Both the position numbers and the translations under genes were made by a program. From Planctomyces sp. SH-PL62 (GTDB lineage Bacteria; Planctomycetota; Planctomycetia; Planctomycetales; Planctomycetaceae), in assembly GCA_945893045.1 (NCBI GenBank), contig CAMDEA010000005.1:42899-106898 (forward strand): a DNA stretch of 64,000 bases. The letters are read 5' to 3'. Shown in pieces: positions 34,551 through 43,950 of the stretch (positions within the stretch are counted from its first letter, which is position 1; every line of letters starts with the position of its first letter). Below the pieces are notes generated by a model that saw nothing but the letters and a program-made list of their open reading frames with translations, made no database searches and had not been told where the DNA came from.

Positions 34551-37187
34551 TCATTCCGTGACTTCTGGCGGAAGCACCGGCGGAGCGGCCAAGAACACCA
34601 AGCAGTGAGCATGTTGCAAAACGTAGTCTGTCCAGGGCGTCCTCGTAGAATTGCTCGAGTGCGACCACTCAGCAGACAACGCCAAAATGATCAAGTCGTA
34701 GTGTCCCTCGTGAGCGACCTCGACGATTTCGGGACCAAGCTGGTCAGCCGGCGAATGGACTTGAAGCTGTCGGCCCAGATGGCGAGCCAACTCTTGATCC
34801 TGTCGAAGTTGTTCCGCGCCGTGGCCGTTCGTGGTTGGCTCGGCGGGCGTCACCGACACCACATCCAAAACGACTTCGGGATCGAGCATCGTCAACACGG
34901 ACTTGAACAGATCGCTGCTGATCGTCGTGCCGTCGTGCGCGAGCAGCACGCGGTCCACGCCGACTCCGGCCGCCCGCAATTCGGCGACCGACCGAGCCTG
35001 CCGTTCGCTGATCTTCGGAATGCGATTGCCACCTTCCAGATCGAAGTACACGTCCCGATCGCGGCTGAGAATGCGAACCGTCAAACCGGGCGGCTGACCA
35101 CCGTGCAGACTGATCCAATAAAAGGAGATTTGGTCGAGTTGTTCCTCGGCAGTGAATTTGTTCGACGCTCCCAGGACCACCTCGTGCGCGCGAATGTCTT
35201 TGGCGGTTTTCAATACGGCGTGCAGGCCGTTGTTGGTCGGCACGATGAGCGGCAGAACTTTCTTGCCAGCCCGCTCGGCTCGCTCCACCACCGCCGTCAT
35301 CAGTTGCTGGTCGTAGCTATCAAGAGCCAGATCGGATGCACGTTCTTCACTCCCCTGCGGAGTGACTTTCGCCGTCATGACGACCACGTCGGTGGTCAGC
35401 GGATCGGTCTCTGCCAGAGCGGTCTCCAGCATGAACAGGTTGTGCGTGGAGCGAATCGCGACCAGCTTGTGGTAGGTCTGGGACAGCCCCAAGCTCTGAC
35501 CGCTGACTACTTCGGCCACCTGCTGGTTGAATTGATCCAAATGCGTGTGCTTCGCGCCGCGACGGCGTTTTTCGTGCAAGTGCTCCGTGATCAGAAAAAC
35601 GCTGAGGAAAGCCGTCGTGAAGATCACCCCGCTGACCGTCGCCACCTGTTTGGTCAGCAGGTTGGCCAACGCCGACAGAAACACGACCAGAAAGATCAGG
35701 CTCAAACCGACCGGCACCTCCACGCCACGCACGCGGATATTGAATGGCACTTTGAACTCGCGCGGGCTGCGGTCTTTGAAACGCAGCACCACCATCGACA
35801 GCGTCTTGAACACGAAGCTCCAGACGACGCCGAAGGCGTAAGCCTCGCCCAGCAGAATCACGTCGCCCCGGCTGACGATGATCGTGAAGAGTTGCAGAGC
35901 CGTGATGAGCCACAGAATTCTCGACGTCGTGCCATACCGGCGGTGCGGCTTCAGAAACCAATCGGGCACGACGCCGTCCTCGGCCACACGGCTGAGCACG
36001 CCGTTGGAACCAATGAGCGACGTGTTGACCGCTCCCGACAGAATCAGGAAGCCAACCACCACCACGAACGCATTCAGCAGCAATCGGACTTCCAACGGTC
36101 CGACCATTTGCATCGCTAAACCGCCAATCCAGTTGTCGTAGTACAGCGTCATGCGCAGGTCGTCGGGGATCAGCAGCACGGCCATGAAGTTCATCGTGCC
36201 CGTCAACAGCAGGCTGTAGAGAAACACAATGAACGCCGCTTTCTCGAAGTTCGGCAGCTTGGGAGCCTCGACCTCGCGATAAACCTGGGCCAGCGTTTCT
36301 TCGCCGCTCATGGCCAGGATCGAATGCCCAAATGCCATCACGAGGCCAATCAAACCGACCAGACTGAGCCAACTCGTCGGGTTGCGCACCGGATCGGCTA
36401 ACTCCGGCGAATGACCGAGAAAGCCCAGCGGATCTTCCTGCTCGCCAGTCACAGGGCTGATTTTGGGGACGGTCTGTCCCGCGTCGTCGATCTCAAATTT
36501 CTGGTGCAGATCGGGCGTCATTGAGGGGAGCGAATTGACCGGCCCTTTGACCGCCAACGTCACACCGCACCAGACGAGCATGATGGCTCCCATGATCGTC
36601 GTGGCGATCATGATCTTCAGTGCCTTGCCGCTCGATTCGTGAAGGCCGATCAGATTCTGTCGGAAGAAGTACAACGTGATACCGCAGGCGATGAGCACCG
36701 AGCCCCAACTCTTGATCGCCAGCCGCGTCCCGTCGTCGAGCTGCACGCCCCCGAATCGAACCGCCGCCTCCAGCCCCAACCCAATGATGTACTGTCCTGC
36801 GGACACGCCGCTGATCGGCCCGGTCAGGATGTAGTCAAACAGCAAGGCCGAGACCGACAACTTCGCCAGAAACCCGCCCATCGCCTCTTTGACCACGCGA
36901 TAGACGCCGCCGCGCACGAACAGAGCACAGCTTTCGATGTAAACCGCGCGCATCGCATAGCTGAACAGCAACACGCCCACGATGAACCACGGCGCTGCCT
37001 TGCCGATCGCGGTTTCGACGATCGCGCCGATGTAGTACACGGTGCTCGACATGTCGCACAGTACGACCGCCGCCGTGCGCCAGTACGAGATGAACGAAAA
37101 CATCACGCTGCTGACAACAATCACCTGCGCCGTGCGAGCCAATCGCCGCTCAGTGGGAGGGCTTCCCGGAATGTGAGATTGAGACAT
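34551..37187 (-). CDS. APC-superfamily permease with C-terminal Usp-like domains (candidate K+ or amino acid transporter)
   Basis: 878-aa protein. Residues about 15-560 contain at least ten membrane helices of the APC type (DYILTGPISGVSAGQYIIGLGLE; GLVMAFGHSILAMSGEETLAQVYREVE; LSGAVNTSLIGSNGVLSRVAEDGVVPDW). The cytosolic tail (about 600-878) holds two Usp-like folds (DVVVMTAKVTPQGSEERASDLAL; DRVLLAHDGTTISSDLFKSVL). ATG 37187 follows AAGGA. The next genes downstream are a small membrane protein and a KdpD/KdpE-like pair, which in other bacteria senses K+; APC-superfamily K+ transporters (KimA type) exist, so K+ uptake is a reasonable but unproven guess. Confidence 0.75.
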   Translation of the reverse strand: MSQSHIPGSPPTERRLARTAQVIVVSSVMFSFISYWRTAAVVLCDMSSTVYYIGAIVETAIGKAAPWFIVGVLLFSYAMRAVYIESCALFVRGGVYRVVKEAMGGFLAKLSVSALLFDYILTGPISGVSAGQYIIGLGLEAAVRFGGVQLDDGTRLAIKSWGSVLIACGITLYFFRQNLIGLHESSGKALKIMIATTIMGAIMLVWCGVTLAVKGPVNSLPSMTPDLHQKFEIDDAGQTVPKISPVTGEQEDPLGFLGHSPELADPVRNPTSWLSLVGLIGLVMAFGHSILAMSGEETLAQVYREVEAPKLPNFEKAAFIVFLYSLLLTGTMNFMAVLLIPDDLRMTLYYDNWIGGLAMQMVGPLEVRLLLNAFVVVVGFLILSGAVNTSLIGSNGVLSRVAEDGVVPDWFLKPHRRYGTTSRILWLITALQLFTIIVSRGDVILLGEAYAFGVVWSFVFKTLSMVVLRFKDRSPREFKVPFNIRVRGVEVPVGLSLIFLVVFLSALANLLTKQVATVSGVIFTTAFLSVFLITEHLHEKRRRGAKHTHLDQFNQQVAEVVSGQSLGLSQTYHKLVAIRSTHNLFMLETALAETDPLTTDVVVMTAKVTPQGSEERASDLALDSYDQQLMTAVVERAERAGKKVLPLIVPTNNGLHAVLKTAKDIRAHEVVLGASNKFTAEEQLDQISFYWISLHGGQPPGLTVRILSRDRDVYFDLEGGNRIPKISERQARSVAELRAAGVGVDRVLLAHDGTTISSDLFKSVLTMLDPEVVLDVVSVTPAEPTTNGHGAEQLRQDQELARHLGRQLQVHSPADQLGPEIVEVAHEGHYDLIILALSAEWSHSSNSTRTPWTDYVLQHAHCLVFLAAPPVLPPEVTE

Positions 37188-37425
37188 CGAACACCATCCT
37201 TCGTTGATTGCTCCGACGGGACACCGCGTTGAAGAAACAAGCGGACGCCCCAAAATGCCAGACCACGACAACGTGGCTGAACCAGTCGCAAAGCAGTCGA
37301 GCGATCGTAGCGCACCCCGCATCAAAACGGGGTTAAGACGGGACGGATGCGCATCAAAAGCGCATCAAGACGTCGTCCGTCGTGCAGACGCATTCCGAAT
37401 CACGAGGAACGTCGCCTCCGTGAAA

Positions 37426-39204
37426 TCACTCCTGCGCGACGTGGCACAAAACGCAACTGGCAGTCAACGACTGGCGGTTGATGCGATGCGCGTCGGCTCG
37501 ATAGGGAGTCAGTTCGCTATGGCAATGCCGGCAATCGAGGCTGCGGTCTTGAGTCGCTCGGTGAACTTTGTCGAAGTGCCAGAATCCCTCGCGTGCTTGC
37601 GACAGCAACTCCGGCATGTTGTGACAAGCCGCGCATCGCGACTCGCTGGATGCCGCGGTCCGAGCGGGAACTTCGAGCTCCTTGAGCAGCGAGCGTGCGG
37701 CAACGCGGCCGGTGACGATGCACGGTCCCAAAAACGTTCCTTCGAGTGCGGCCTTGCCGTTGATGCCCGCTAAGCCGGTCAGCTCACCGACGGCGTACAA
37801 GCCGGGGATCGCTTGTTTCTGTTTGTCGAGGACGCGGCACTGCAAGTCGATCGCCACGCCGCCCATGCTTTTGCGAGTCAGCGGAAATGTTTGCATCGCG
37901 TAATACGGCGGCTTCGCGATCTTGGGTGACGCCTTGTTCGAGAACTCCGGCTTGCCGGGACCGAAGCGACCGAAGTCTTTGTCTGCGCCTTGCTCGACCA
38001 GTGCGTTGTAGCGCGCCACCGTCTCGACCACGTTCTGCACCGGGAGACCAGACAACTCCGCCAACTCTTCGAGCGTGTCCGCCTTCTTCACCAAGTCCGG
38101 GTTCTGAAAGATGAGGTTCTCGACTTTCTTGAAGTCGCCCCAATCCGAGCCGGAGACGCTGAAGAACGGTTTGCCCGCTTCGTCGAAAATGCACCAGCAG
38201 GTTGCGACTTTCTGTTTAAGCAGGATCGGCATGACCTCCTTGGCCCAGCCGTGGAAGTTAGCGAACCGCTGGCCTTCGGCATTCACCAGGATGCCGTACA
38301 AGTTGGTCGCATTCAGTCCGCGGTTGGTGCCGGGATAGCGCGGGTCGGGCAGGCCGGTGAAGTAATTCCATTGGTAGTCCATGTGGACCAGTTCGCCACC
38401 GACAGTCTGAGCCATCTGATGTCCCAGCCCGATGGAATTCCTGCCGGAGCCGGCCAGGATGCGTGCGGGAAAGCGAAACTCGGCGGGCCAGAATTCGCGG
38501 ACCATGTCGAGATTACTTTGAAACCCGCCGGTCGCCAGGATCACGGACTTGCCGCGCAGTTCGCGTTCGTCGCCAGTGCGCATGTCGCGCACGCGAACGC
38601 CGACCACGCGGCCGTTGTCCGACAGTAACTGCTCGACTTTGCTGTTCCAGACGAAGTCGATGTGGCCCAGCTCCAAACAGGCTCGATAGATCGGCGTGAC
38701 CAAACCGATGCCGCGTCCCACCGGCTGATGCTCGCGCGGGACCGAATTGCCGGACGACGACAGCACCTCCGAGAATCGCACGCCCAGTTCGTCCAGCCAG
38801 TCGTAGATGTCGCGCCGCGAATGATCGACGTAGTAGCGCACCCAGTCTGTATCCGGGTCTTCGCCCCAGCGATGAAAATCCTGAAAGGCCAAGTCCGGAG
38901 AATCCTTGATGCGGGCTCGTTCTTGCGCCGGCGTCGCCACGATGCTGACGCTCCCCTGCGACATGACGGCATGCCCGCCGAAGACGGACGACATGTCGAT
39001 CACGGTCACTTTCGCTCCGCCGCGACCAAGATCGAGCGCCGCCGACAACCCGGAGATCCCGGCCCCGACAACGATCACGTCTGGTGTTGGAGCGGACGGT
39101 TTTGACGGACTCGCGTTCGTGTGGACGTGTGACGTTGTCGCTGACGAGCAACCACTCAGTGACAGCCAGGCAATCAGCGAAACGATGCCGAGAAAGACTC
39201 TCAT
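37426..39204 (-). CDS. Lipoprotein flavocytochrome c (fumarate-reductase-like) with C-terminal trihaem domain
   Basis: 592-aa periplasmic lipoprotein: lipobox LSLSGC near residue 19, FAD-binding GAGISGLSAALDLGRGGAKVTVID (about 47), fumarate reductase/succinate dehydrogenase flavoprotein body (INGKAALEGTFLGPCIVTGRVAA near the C-terminal end of that domain), then three haem motifs: CAACH, CRHCH, CVLCH. Family members reduce fumarate, urocanate, methacrylate or related enoates. In Shewanella-type flavocytochrome c the haem domain is N-terminal; here it is at the extreme C-terminus. Substrate unknown. No CymA-like donor is adjacent. Confidence 0.85.
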   Translation of the reverse strand: MRVFLGIVSLIAWLSLSGCSSATTSHVHTNASPSKPSAPTPDVIVVGAGISGLSAALDLGRGGAKVTVIDMSSVFGGHAVMSQGSVSIVATPAQERARIKDSPDLAFQDFHRWGEDPDTDWVRYYVDHSRRDIYDWLDELGVRFSEVLSSSGNSVPREHQPVGRGIGLVTPIYRACLELGHIDFVWNSKVEQLLSDNGRVVGVRVRDMRTGDERELRGKSVILATGGFQSNLDMVREFWPAEFRFPARILAGSGRNSIGLGHQMAQTVGGELVHMDYQWNYFTGLPDPRYPGTNRGLNATNLYGILVNAEGQRFANFHGWAKEVMPILLKQKVATCWCIFDEAGKPFFSVSGSDWGDFKKVENLIFQNPDLVKKADTLEELAELSGLPVQNVVETVARYNALVEQGADKDFGRFGPGKPEFSNKASPKIAKPPYYAMQTFPLTRKSMGGVAIDLQCRVLDKQKQAIPGLYAVGELTGLAGINGKAALEGTFLGPCIVTGRVAARSLLKELEVPARTAASSESRCAACHNMPELLSQAREGFWHFDKVHRATQDRSLDCRHCHSELTPYRADAHRINRQSLTASCVLCHVAQE

Positions 39205-39428
39205 GGGACTCCCGCCGGTTTGGTGAATTCGTGTCGTGCTTCAGACTCTATTCGCGTTGGGGACTGCGTTCGAGCGAACCGGGGGGTTCTTCCGTTGCGG
39301 CAGACTCAACCCCCGGGCGAGTTGTTTCGATCCTTTCGGGATCAATACAACTTCGCGATCGTCGTTTCTTGATCACTGTCAGTGAGGCTCTGGGCTTTCT
39401 CGGCCACCTAACAACATCGGAGGAAAAC

Positions 39429-40169
39429 ATGATTCGCAACTTGGTGCTGCTGACCGTTCTCATGGTTCCGGTCTTTGTCCTGGGAGCCGATGCTCCTGTC
39501 ACGGCTCCTCCCGAAGCGGCGGGGATGCGGGCGTTGTTCAATGGGAAGGATCTCACCGGGTGGGATGGCGATCCTCGGCTGTGGAGCGTCAAGGAGGGTG
39601 TGATCCACGGCGAGACGACCGAAGCCGTTCCGGCCAAGGGGAACACGTTCATTATTTGGAAGGATGGCACCACGAAGGATTTTGAGCTGCGGCTGTCGTT
39701 CCGCTGCAACGCGACGAACAACTCCGGAATTCAATATCGCTCGAAGCACATCACCGAGGGGAAGGTCAACAATCAATGGGTCGTGCGCGGTTATCAGCAT
39801 GAACTCCGCAACGAGACGCAACTGCCCAACGTCGGTGGCTTCATCTATGACGAAGGGGGCAAGCGCGGACGCATCTGTCTCGTGGGTGAGCAAGCGACGT
39901 GGGAAAACGAGGGCAAGAAGCTCATCAAGAAAGACCTGATCGATCAGGCCGGGTTTGAAAAACTCTTCAAGCTCGATGGCTGGAATGACGTGGTGATCAT
40001 CGCCCAAGGGAACCACATCCAGCATTACCTCAACAACACGTTGATCCTGGATTTCACCGACAACCATCCGGAACTCGCTCTGACGGAAGGGATCCTGGCA
40101 CTGCAACTGCACGCCGGAAAGCCGATGTGGGCCGAGTTCAGAAACATTCGCATCCGCGAAGTGAAGTGA
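39429..40169 (+). CDS. DUF1080 (3-keto-disaccharide hydrolase-like) exported protein
   Basis: 246-aa protein with signal peptide (MIRNLVLLTVLMVPVFVLGA) and the DUF1080 jelly-roll fold: ALFNGKDLTGWDGDPRLWSVKEGVIHGET at the start, ELRLSFRCNATNNSGIQYRSKH, GFIYDEGGKRGR, and AGKPMWAEFRNIRIREVK at the end. Family members hydrolyse 3-keto-glycosides, and are very abundant in Planctomycetota. ATG 39429 has an ideal GGAGG; the ORF start at 39084 lies within the divergent flavocytochrome gene and upstream leader. Confidence 0.92.
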   Translation: MIRNLVLLTVLMVPVFVLGADAPVTAPPEAAGMRALFNGKDLTGWDGDPRLWSVKEGVIHGETTEAVPAKGNTFIIWKDGTTKDFELRLSFRCNATNNSGIQYRSKHITEGKVNNQWVVRGYQHELRNETQLPNVGGFIYDEGGKRGRICLVGEQATWENEGKKLIKKDLIDQAGFEKLFKLDGWNDVVIIAQGNHIQHYLNNTLILDFTDNHPELALTEGILALQLHAGKPMWAEFRNIRIREVK

Positions 40170-40177
40170 TGAGAGTC

Positions 40178-40241
40178 GCAGGCACATTCCATGTGCCGTC
40201 AGCCTTGGAAACGCCGACGGCACATGGAATGTGCCTGCTAC
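40178..40241. repeat. Paired hairpin repeat, family E, copy 1
   Basis: GGCACAT-TCC-ATGTGCC and the reverse copy ending TGCTAC. Between the convergent DUF1080 and Tat-exported protein genes. Confidence 0.9.
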
Positions 40242-40252
40242 TTTGCTGACGG

Positions 40253-41530
40253 TCACTTGTTCGGCAGCGTCAGCGTTGATCGCGGATGATTGGCGAACGG
40301 CCAGTCGGTGGGTTGATACGACACTGCCAGTTCGGGAGTTTCCAGACGTTTGCCACCGTCAGCGAGGCTGTGCATGACTCGGTCGAGAATGCCCGTGGTC
40401 AGCAACGTGCGTTCGATGGGATAGACGGCTCGGCCGGAATGGATCGTCTCTTCGATGGCGTGAACCAAATACGCGAAGTGGCCGTAGGGAGCACCGTCCT
40501 GCAACTTGAACCACGTTGCGAACGGTTCGGCTCGACCTTTGAGCTTCACGGCAAACGCCTGGTATCTGGCGAGTCCGTTGGCCATGACGACGGCCGACTT
40601 CAGTCCGTCGCGGTGCTGCAACAGATACACGGCGGAGTTGTTTTTGGAGGTCCACTTGTCGGAATCTTGCGGCGATCCAGGCAACTGCTTGAGTGCCGCA
40701 GCGAAAAGTTCGCTGGACCAAAGACCGGCGGACTCGGCCTTGCGGATCTCGTCCTCCGACACCGTTTGCACTGAGGCCACTCCGGTTTCGCCACCGCGAC
40801 GACGTTCGATCATGCTCTGATGCGCTTCCAGCGCGTGAAAGCCGTAGGACTCCAAGCCGCCATAGCCGATGGTCAGCGCGGCTTCGATCTCACAGTCGCG
40901 CGGCAGTTCCAGCGGCGGCTCGCGCCACGCGACGGGGACTGACGATCCTGCGAGGAATGGGAAGTTCATCTTCTTCGCCGTCTCGACCATGACGCGCGCG
41001 TCGTCCCAGCGATACGACAAGTGCTTGTCGTTGAACACCGGGACGGATTTGTCGCAGCGACGAAACGTGGCGACGATCTCGTCGAAGAAGCGTCGGCGCG
41101 GGTATTGATGCTGCTTCGTGTCGGGCGTGAAAGGGTAGTCGCCGTGCTCGCCAATGCTCAGCACGCCCGCGACTTGGATTTGGTTCGTCCCCAACGTGAT
41201 CGCTTCGTCGATGGACTTGGCGAGCCGAAAGCCATGCTTCTCGGCCAGCGGACGGCTGAGATCGCCGGCGGGAACCTGATCCGCGTAGAGCGAGACGAGC
41301 CGCAGATCCGGTCCCTTGCCGCCATCTTGTTGAAAGCCTTCCAAGATCTTGCCGACGATCACATCGGCGTGGCTATTCTTGCGATAGACCGTGACCACCG
41401 CCGCGACCGGCAGCTTCTCTCTGGCGGGTGCGAATCCCCGCGCTGTCGATACGAACCACGCAGGCAGCGTCGCTCCCAAGGCTGTCGTAAGACCGGCCTT
41501 CAACAGATCGCGGCGGTTGGGTGCAGTCAT
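40253..41530 (-). CDS. Conserved Tat-exported protein of unknown function
   Basis: 425-aa protein with a Tat signal (NRRDLLKAGLTTALGATLPAWF). The body has VAAVVTVYRKNSHADVIVGKILEGF, LYADQVPAGDLSRPLAEKHGFRLAKS, VAGVLSIGEHGDYPFTPDTKQHQYPRR and a C-terminal LLTTGILDRVMHSLADGG. I recognise the pattern as a common planctomycete/verrucomicrobial exported protein but cannot assign a function. ATG 41530 has AGG nine bases upstream; a GTG four codons earlier is possible. It starts only eight bases after the end of the NHL-propeller gene, so the two form an operon. Confidence 0.75.
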   Translation of the reverse strand: MTAPNRRDLLKAGLTTALGATLPAWFVSTARGFAPAREKLPVAAVVTVYRKNSHADVIVGKILEGFQQDGGKGPDLRLVSLYADQVPAGDLSRPLAEKHGFRLAKSIDEAITLGTNQIQVAGVLSIGEHGDYPFTPDTKQHQYPRRRFFDEIVATFRRCDKSVPVFNDKHLSYRWDDARVMVETAKKMNFPFLAGSSVPVAWREPPLELPRDCEIEAALTIGYGGLESYGFHALEAHQSMIERRRGGETGVASVQTVSEDEIRKAESAGLWSSELFAAALKQLPGSPQDSDKWTSKNNSAVYLLQHRDGLKSAVVMANGLARYQAFAVKLKGRAEPFATWFKLQDGAPYGHFAYLVHAIEETIHSGRAVYPIERTLLTTGILDRVMHSLADGGKRLETPELAVSYQPTDWPFANHPRSTLTLPNK

Positions 41531-41538
41531 CGTGTACC

Positions 41539-42471
41539 TCACTTCTTCGTGAGCTTTTGAAATCGCAAGTTCCCGACCTCGGCAATGAACAGGTTGCCGG
41601 CTTTATCAAAGGCCAACATGTGCGGAGTATCGAACTCGCCCCAAGCCGTTCCCTTCTGTCCCCAGCGTTGTTGCACTTTGCCAGACGCATCCAGGCGGAG
41701 CACTTGATTGGCTTGGGCATCGGCGACGAAGACGTGTCCATCGTCGTTGATCGCGATGCCATACGGAGCGAAGCCGGGCCATTGATCGAGAAACTTGCCG
41801 TCGGCATCAAAGAGTTGAATCCGATCGTTCTCGCGATCGCCGACCAGCAGACGGCCCTTCGAGTCCATTATGATCGCGTGCGGCAAATCGAACTCGCCCG
41901 CCTTCGTCCCTTTCGTGCCCCATGATTTGAGGAAGCGGCCGGCCGACGAGAACTTCATCACTCGGCTGTTGCCATAGCCGTCGCTGACGAACACATCCCC
42001 GTTGGGAGCGAATGCGATATCGGTCGGCCGATCGAACTCGTCGTTGCCCGCCCCTGCCTTGCCGGTGCCCAAGGCCAACAGCAGTTTTCCGGTGGGATCA
42101 AACTTCAAGACTCGGTGCCGGCCGATGTCTGTGACCCAGACGTTGTCCTGCCGATCGACTCGCAATCCGTGAGGCGTGCCGATGTGGTCATCGCCCCACG
42201 CTCGCAGCAGCTTGCCGACCGCATCGACACATAGCAGCGGGCGCGGGCCGCGATGAAAGAGGTAGATCTCCCCTTTGCTGTTCGTGGCCACGGCCGAACA
42301 TTTTCCGAGGACAACGTCGGCCGACAATTTGGGGAAGTCGCCGCGTGCCTCGAAGGTGATTGCGTCGTCAGCGAAAGCGCGGCTCACAGTTACTAGAGCC
42401 GCACAGCAGAGTGAGGCAACCAATAACCAGGTTCGGACGACGTTGTGCTGTTGCGCGATTGGACGTTTCAT
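41539..42471 (-). CDS. Exported NHL-repeat beta-propeller protein
   Basis: 310-aa protein with signal peptide (LLVASLCCAALVTVSRAFAD) and about six NHL repeats: GTPHGLRVDRQDNVWVTDIGRHRVLKFDPTGK, FDRPTDIAFAPNGDVFVSDGYGNSRVMKF, FDLPHAIIMDSKGRLLVGDRENDRIQLFD, and FDTPHMLAFDKAGNLFIAEVG. NHL propellers are binding scaffolds or lyases such as peptidyl-hydroxyglycine lyase; no catalytic role is evident. First gene of a two-gene operon with the Tat-exported protein. Its upstream region is the large nested palindrome 42483-42694. Confidence 0.85.
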   Translation of the reverse strand: MKRPIAQQHNVVRTWLLVASLCCAALVTVSRAFADDAITFEARGDFPKLSADVVLGKCSAVATNSKGEIYLFHRGPRPLLCVDAVGKLLRAWGDDHIGTPHGLRVDRQDNVWVTDIGRHRVLKFDPTGKLLLALGTGKAGAGNDEFDRPTDIAFAPNGDVFVSDGYGNSRVMKFSSAGRFLKSWGTKGTKAGEFDLPHAIIMDSKGRLLVGDRENDRIQLFDADGKFLDQWPGFAPYGIAINDDGHVFVADAQANQVLRLDASGKVQQRWGQKGTAWGEFDTPHMLAFDKAGNLFIAEVGNLRFQKLTKK

Positions 42472-42482
42472 GGTTGCATTTT

Positions 42483-42694
42483 CTCCGAAGGAGTTATGTC
42501 ACATAGCCCAGGGTTGCCGCGCTTCGCGGCTACCCTGGGAACAGGTTGCAGAGTTTTCCTCTACCCCAACGGGGTTGCGTCAAACGGAATGGATGACACA
42601 ACCCCGTTGGGGTAAAGGCATCACATTCTCGATTTCTCCCAGGGTAGCCGCGAAGCGCGGCAACCCTGGGCTATGTGACAAAACTCCTTCGGAG
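42483..42694. repeat. Large triple-nested palindrome
   Basis: Outer arm CTCCGAAGGAGTTATGTCAC and complement with small slips, middle arm CATAGCCCAGGGTTGCCGCG (itself a hairpin with TTCG loop), inner arm CTACCCCAACGGGGTTG. About 210 bp between the NHL and metX genes. Confidence 0.88.
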
Positions 42695-42705
42695 TAAAGC
42701 CAAGA

Positions 42706-43911
42706 TCACATCTCGCGTCGCACGGCTAACAGCGTCTGTTCGAGGAACGGCCGCACGAGCCGTTCGAGCCACTCGAATTCAATCAGGAACGCGTCGTGGC
42801 CGTAGGCGCTTTCCAGTTCGATGAACGTCACATGGCGGCGAGCTTCAATCATCGCGCGCACCAGCTCTTTGCTTTGAATCGTTGGGAACAGCCAGTCGGA
42901 CGTGTAGCTGGTGACGAGAAACCGCGCGTTCGTTTGGCTCAGCGCCTGCGCGACCGAACCGCGACCTTCGGCAAGGTCGAAATAGTCCATCGCTCGCGTC
43001 AGATAAAGGTAGCTGTTGGCATCGAAGCGTTCGATGAATCGCTTGCCTTGGTAGTGCAGATAGCTTTCGACTTGGAACTCGATCTGCCGCATCATGTCGT
43101 AAGAGAGTCGATCGCCGTCTTGTAGGCGGCGGCTGAATTTCAGTTCGATCGAAGCGTCCGACAAATAGGTGATGTGCGCGACCATGCGGGCCAGAGCGAG
43201 GCCAACCTTCGGGCCGATCGGCTTGTCGTAGTATTGCCCGCCGTGAAAGTTCGGATCGGTGCAGATGGCTCGGCGGCCGACCGCGTTGAAGGCGATCCCT
43301 TGCGCCGTCAGCTTTGCGGCCGACGCCATGCAGATCGCCGATTGAACCATCTGCGGGTAGCGAGCGGCCCACTCGAGCACCTGCATGCCGCCGAGGCTGC
43401 CGCCGACGATCGACAACAACTTCTCGATCCCCAGATGCCGGACCAGCCCGGCATGAACCTCGACCATGTCCCCCACGGTCATGAATGGGAAGTTGAGTCC
43501 GTAAGGCTCGCCGTTCAGCGGGTTGAGACTCAGCGGCCCAGTCGTCCCCTGACATCCGCCGAGCACGTTCGCGCAGATGACGAAGTAGCGGTTCGTATCA
43601 AGCCCCTTGCCCGGTCCCACAAACTCATCCCACCAACCGGTCTTCCGATCCAGCGGCGTGTGATAGCCCGCGACGTGAGCATCTCCCGTCAGCGCGTGAC
43701 AGACGAAGATCGCGTTGTCTTTTTGCGGACTGAGTTCACCATAGGTCTCATACGAAACCGTGACCGGCCCCAGTTCGCCGCCGCCGGCTAATCGCAGCGG
43801 ATTCGGCGGCTCGAACAGCGACACCGAACGCTTCGGCACGAACCCGACCGAGTCCGGGCCAGGTTCGATGGGTTCGTCGGGTTCGCGTAGTTCGCCTGCG
43901 TCGGTTGCCAT
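42706..43911 (-). CDS. metX: Homoserine O-acetyltransferase (MetX)
   Basis: 401-aa alpha/beta-hydrolase that transfers an acyl group to homoserine in methionine synthesis. Seen: VSYETYGELSPQKDNAIFVCHALTGDAHVAGYH, nucleophile elbow GGSLGGMQVLEWA, NGEPYGLNFPFMTVGDMV, LFPTIQSKELV, and the catalytic His in ESAYGHDAFLIEFEWL. Length and motifs fit MetX; whether the donor is acetyl- or succinyl-CoA cannot be read from the sequence. No other met genes are near, so it stands alone between two palindromic repeats. Confidence 0.95.
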   Translation of the reverse strand: MATDAGELREPDEPIEPGPDSVGFVPKRSVSLFEPPNPLRLAGGGELGPVTVSYETYGELSPQKDNAIFVCHALTGDAHVAGYHTPLDRKTGWWDEFVGPGKGLDTNRYFVICANVLGGCQGTTGPLSLNPLNGEPYGLNFPFMTVGDMVEVHAGLVRHLGIEKLLSIVGGSLGGMQVLEWAARYPQMVQSAICMASAAKLTAQGIAFNAVGRRAICTDPNFHGGQYYDKPIGPKVGLALARMVAHITYLSDASIELKFSRRLQDGDRLSYDMMRQIEFQVESYLHYQGKRFIERFDANSYLYLTRAMDYFDLAEGRGSVAQALSQTNARFLVTSYTSDWLFPTIQSKELVRAMIEARRHVTFIELESAYGHDAFLIEFEWLERLVRPFLEQTLLAVRREM

Positions 43912-43950
43912 AGATGCCGCTCCTGAGTGCGGCGGAGTATATTGAGCAAC

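Noticed and set aside
34536-36119. 527-aa forward ORF
   Set aside because: Antisense to the permease gene; Gln/Arg/His-rich with no membrane segments or motifs.
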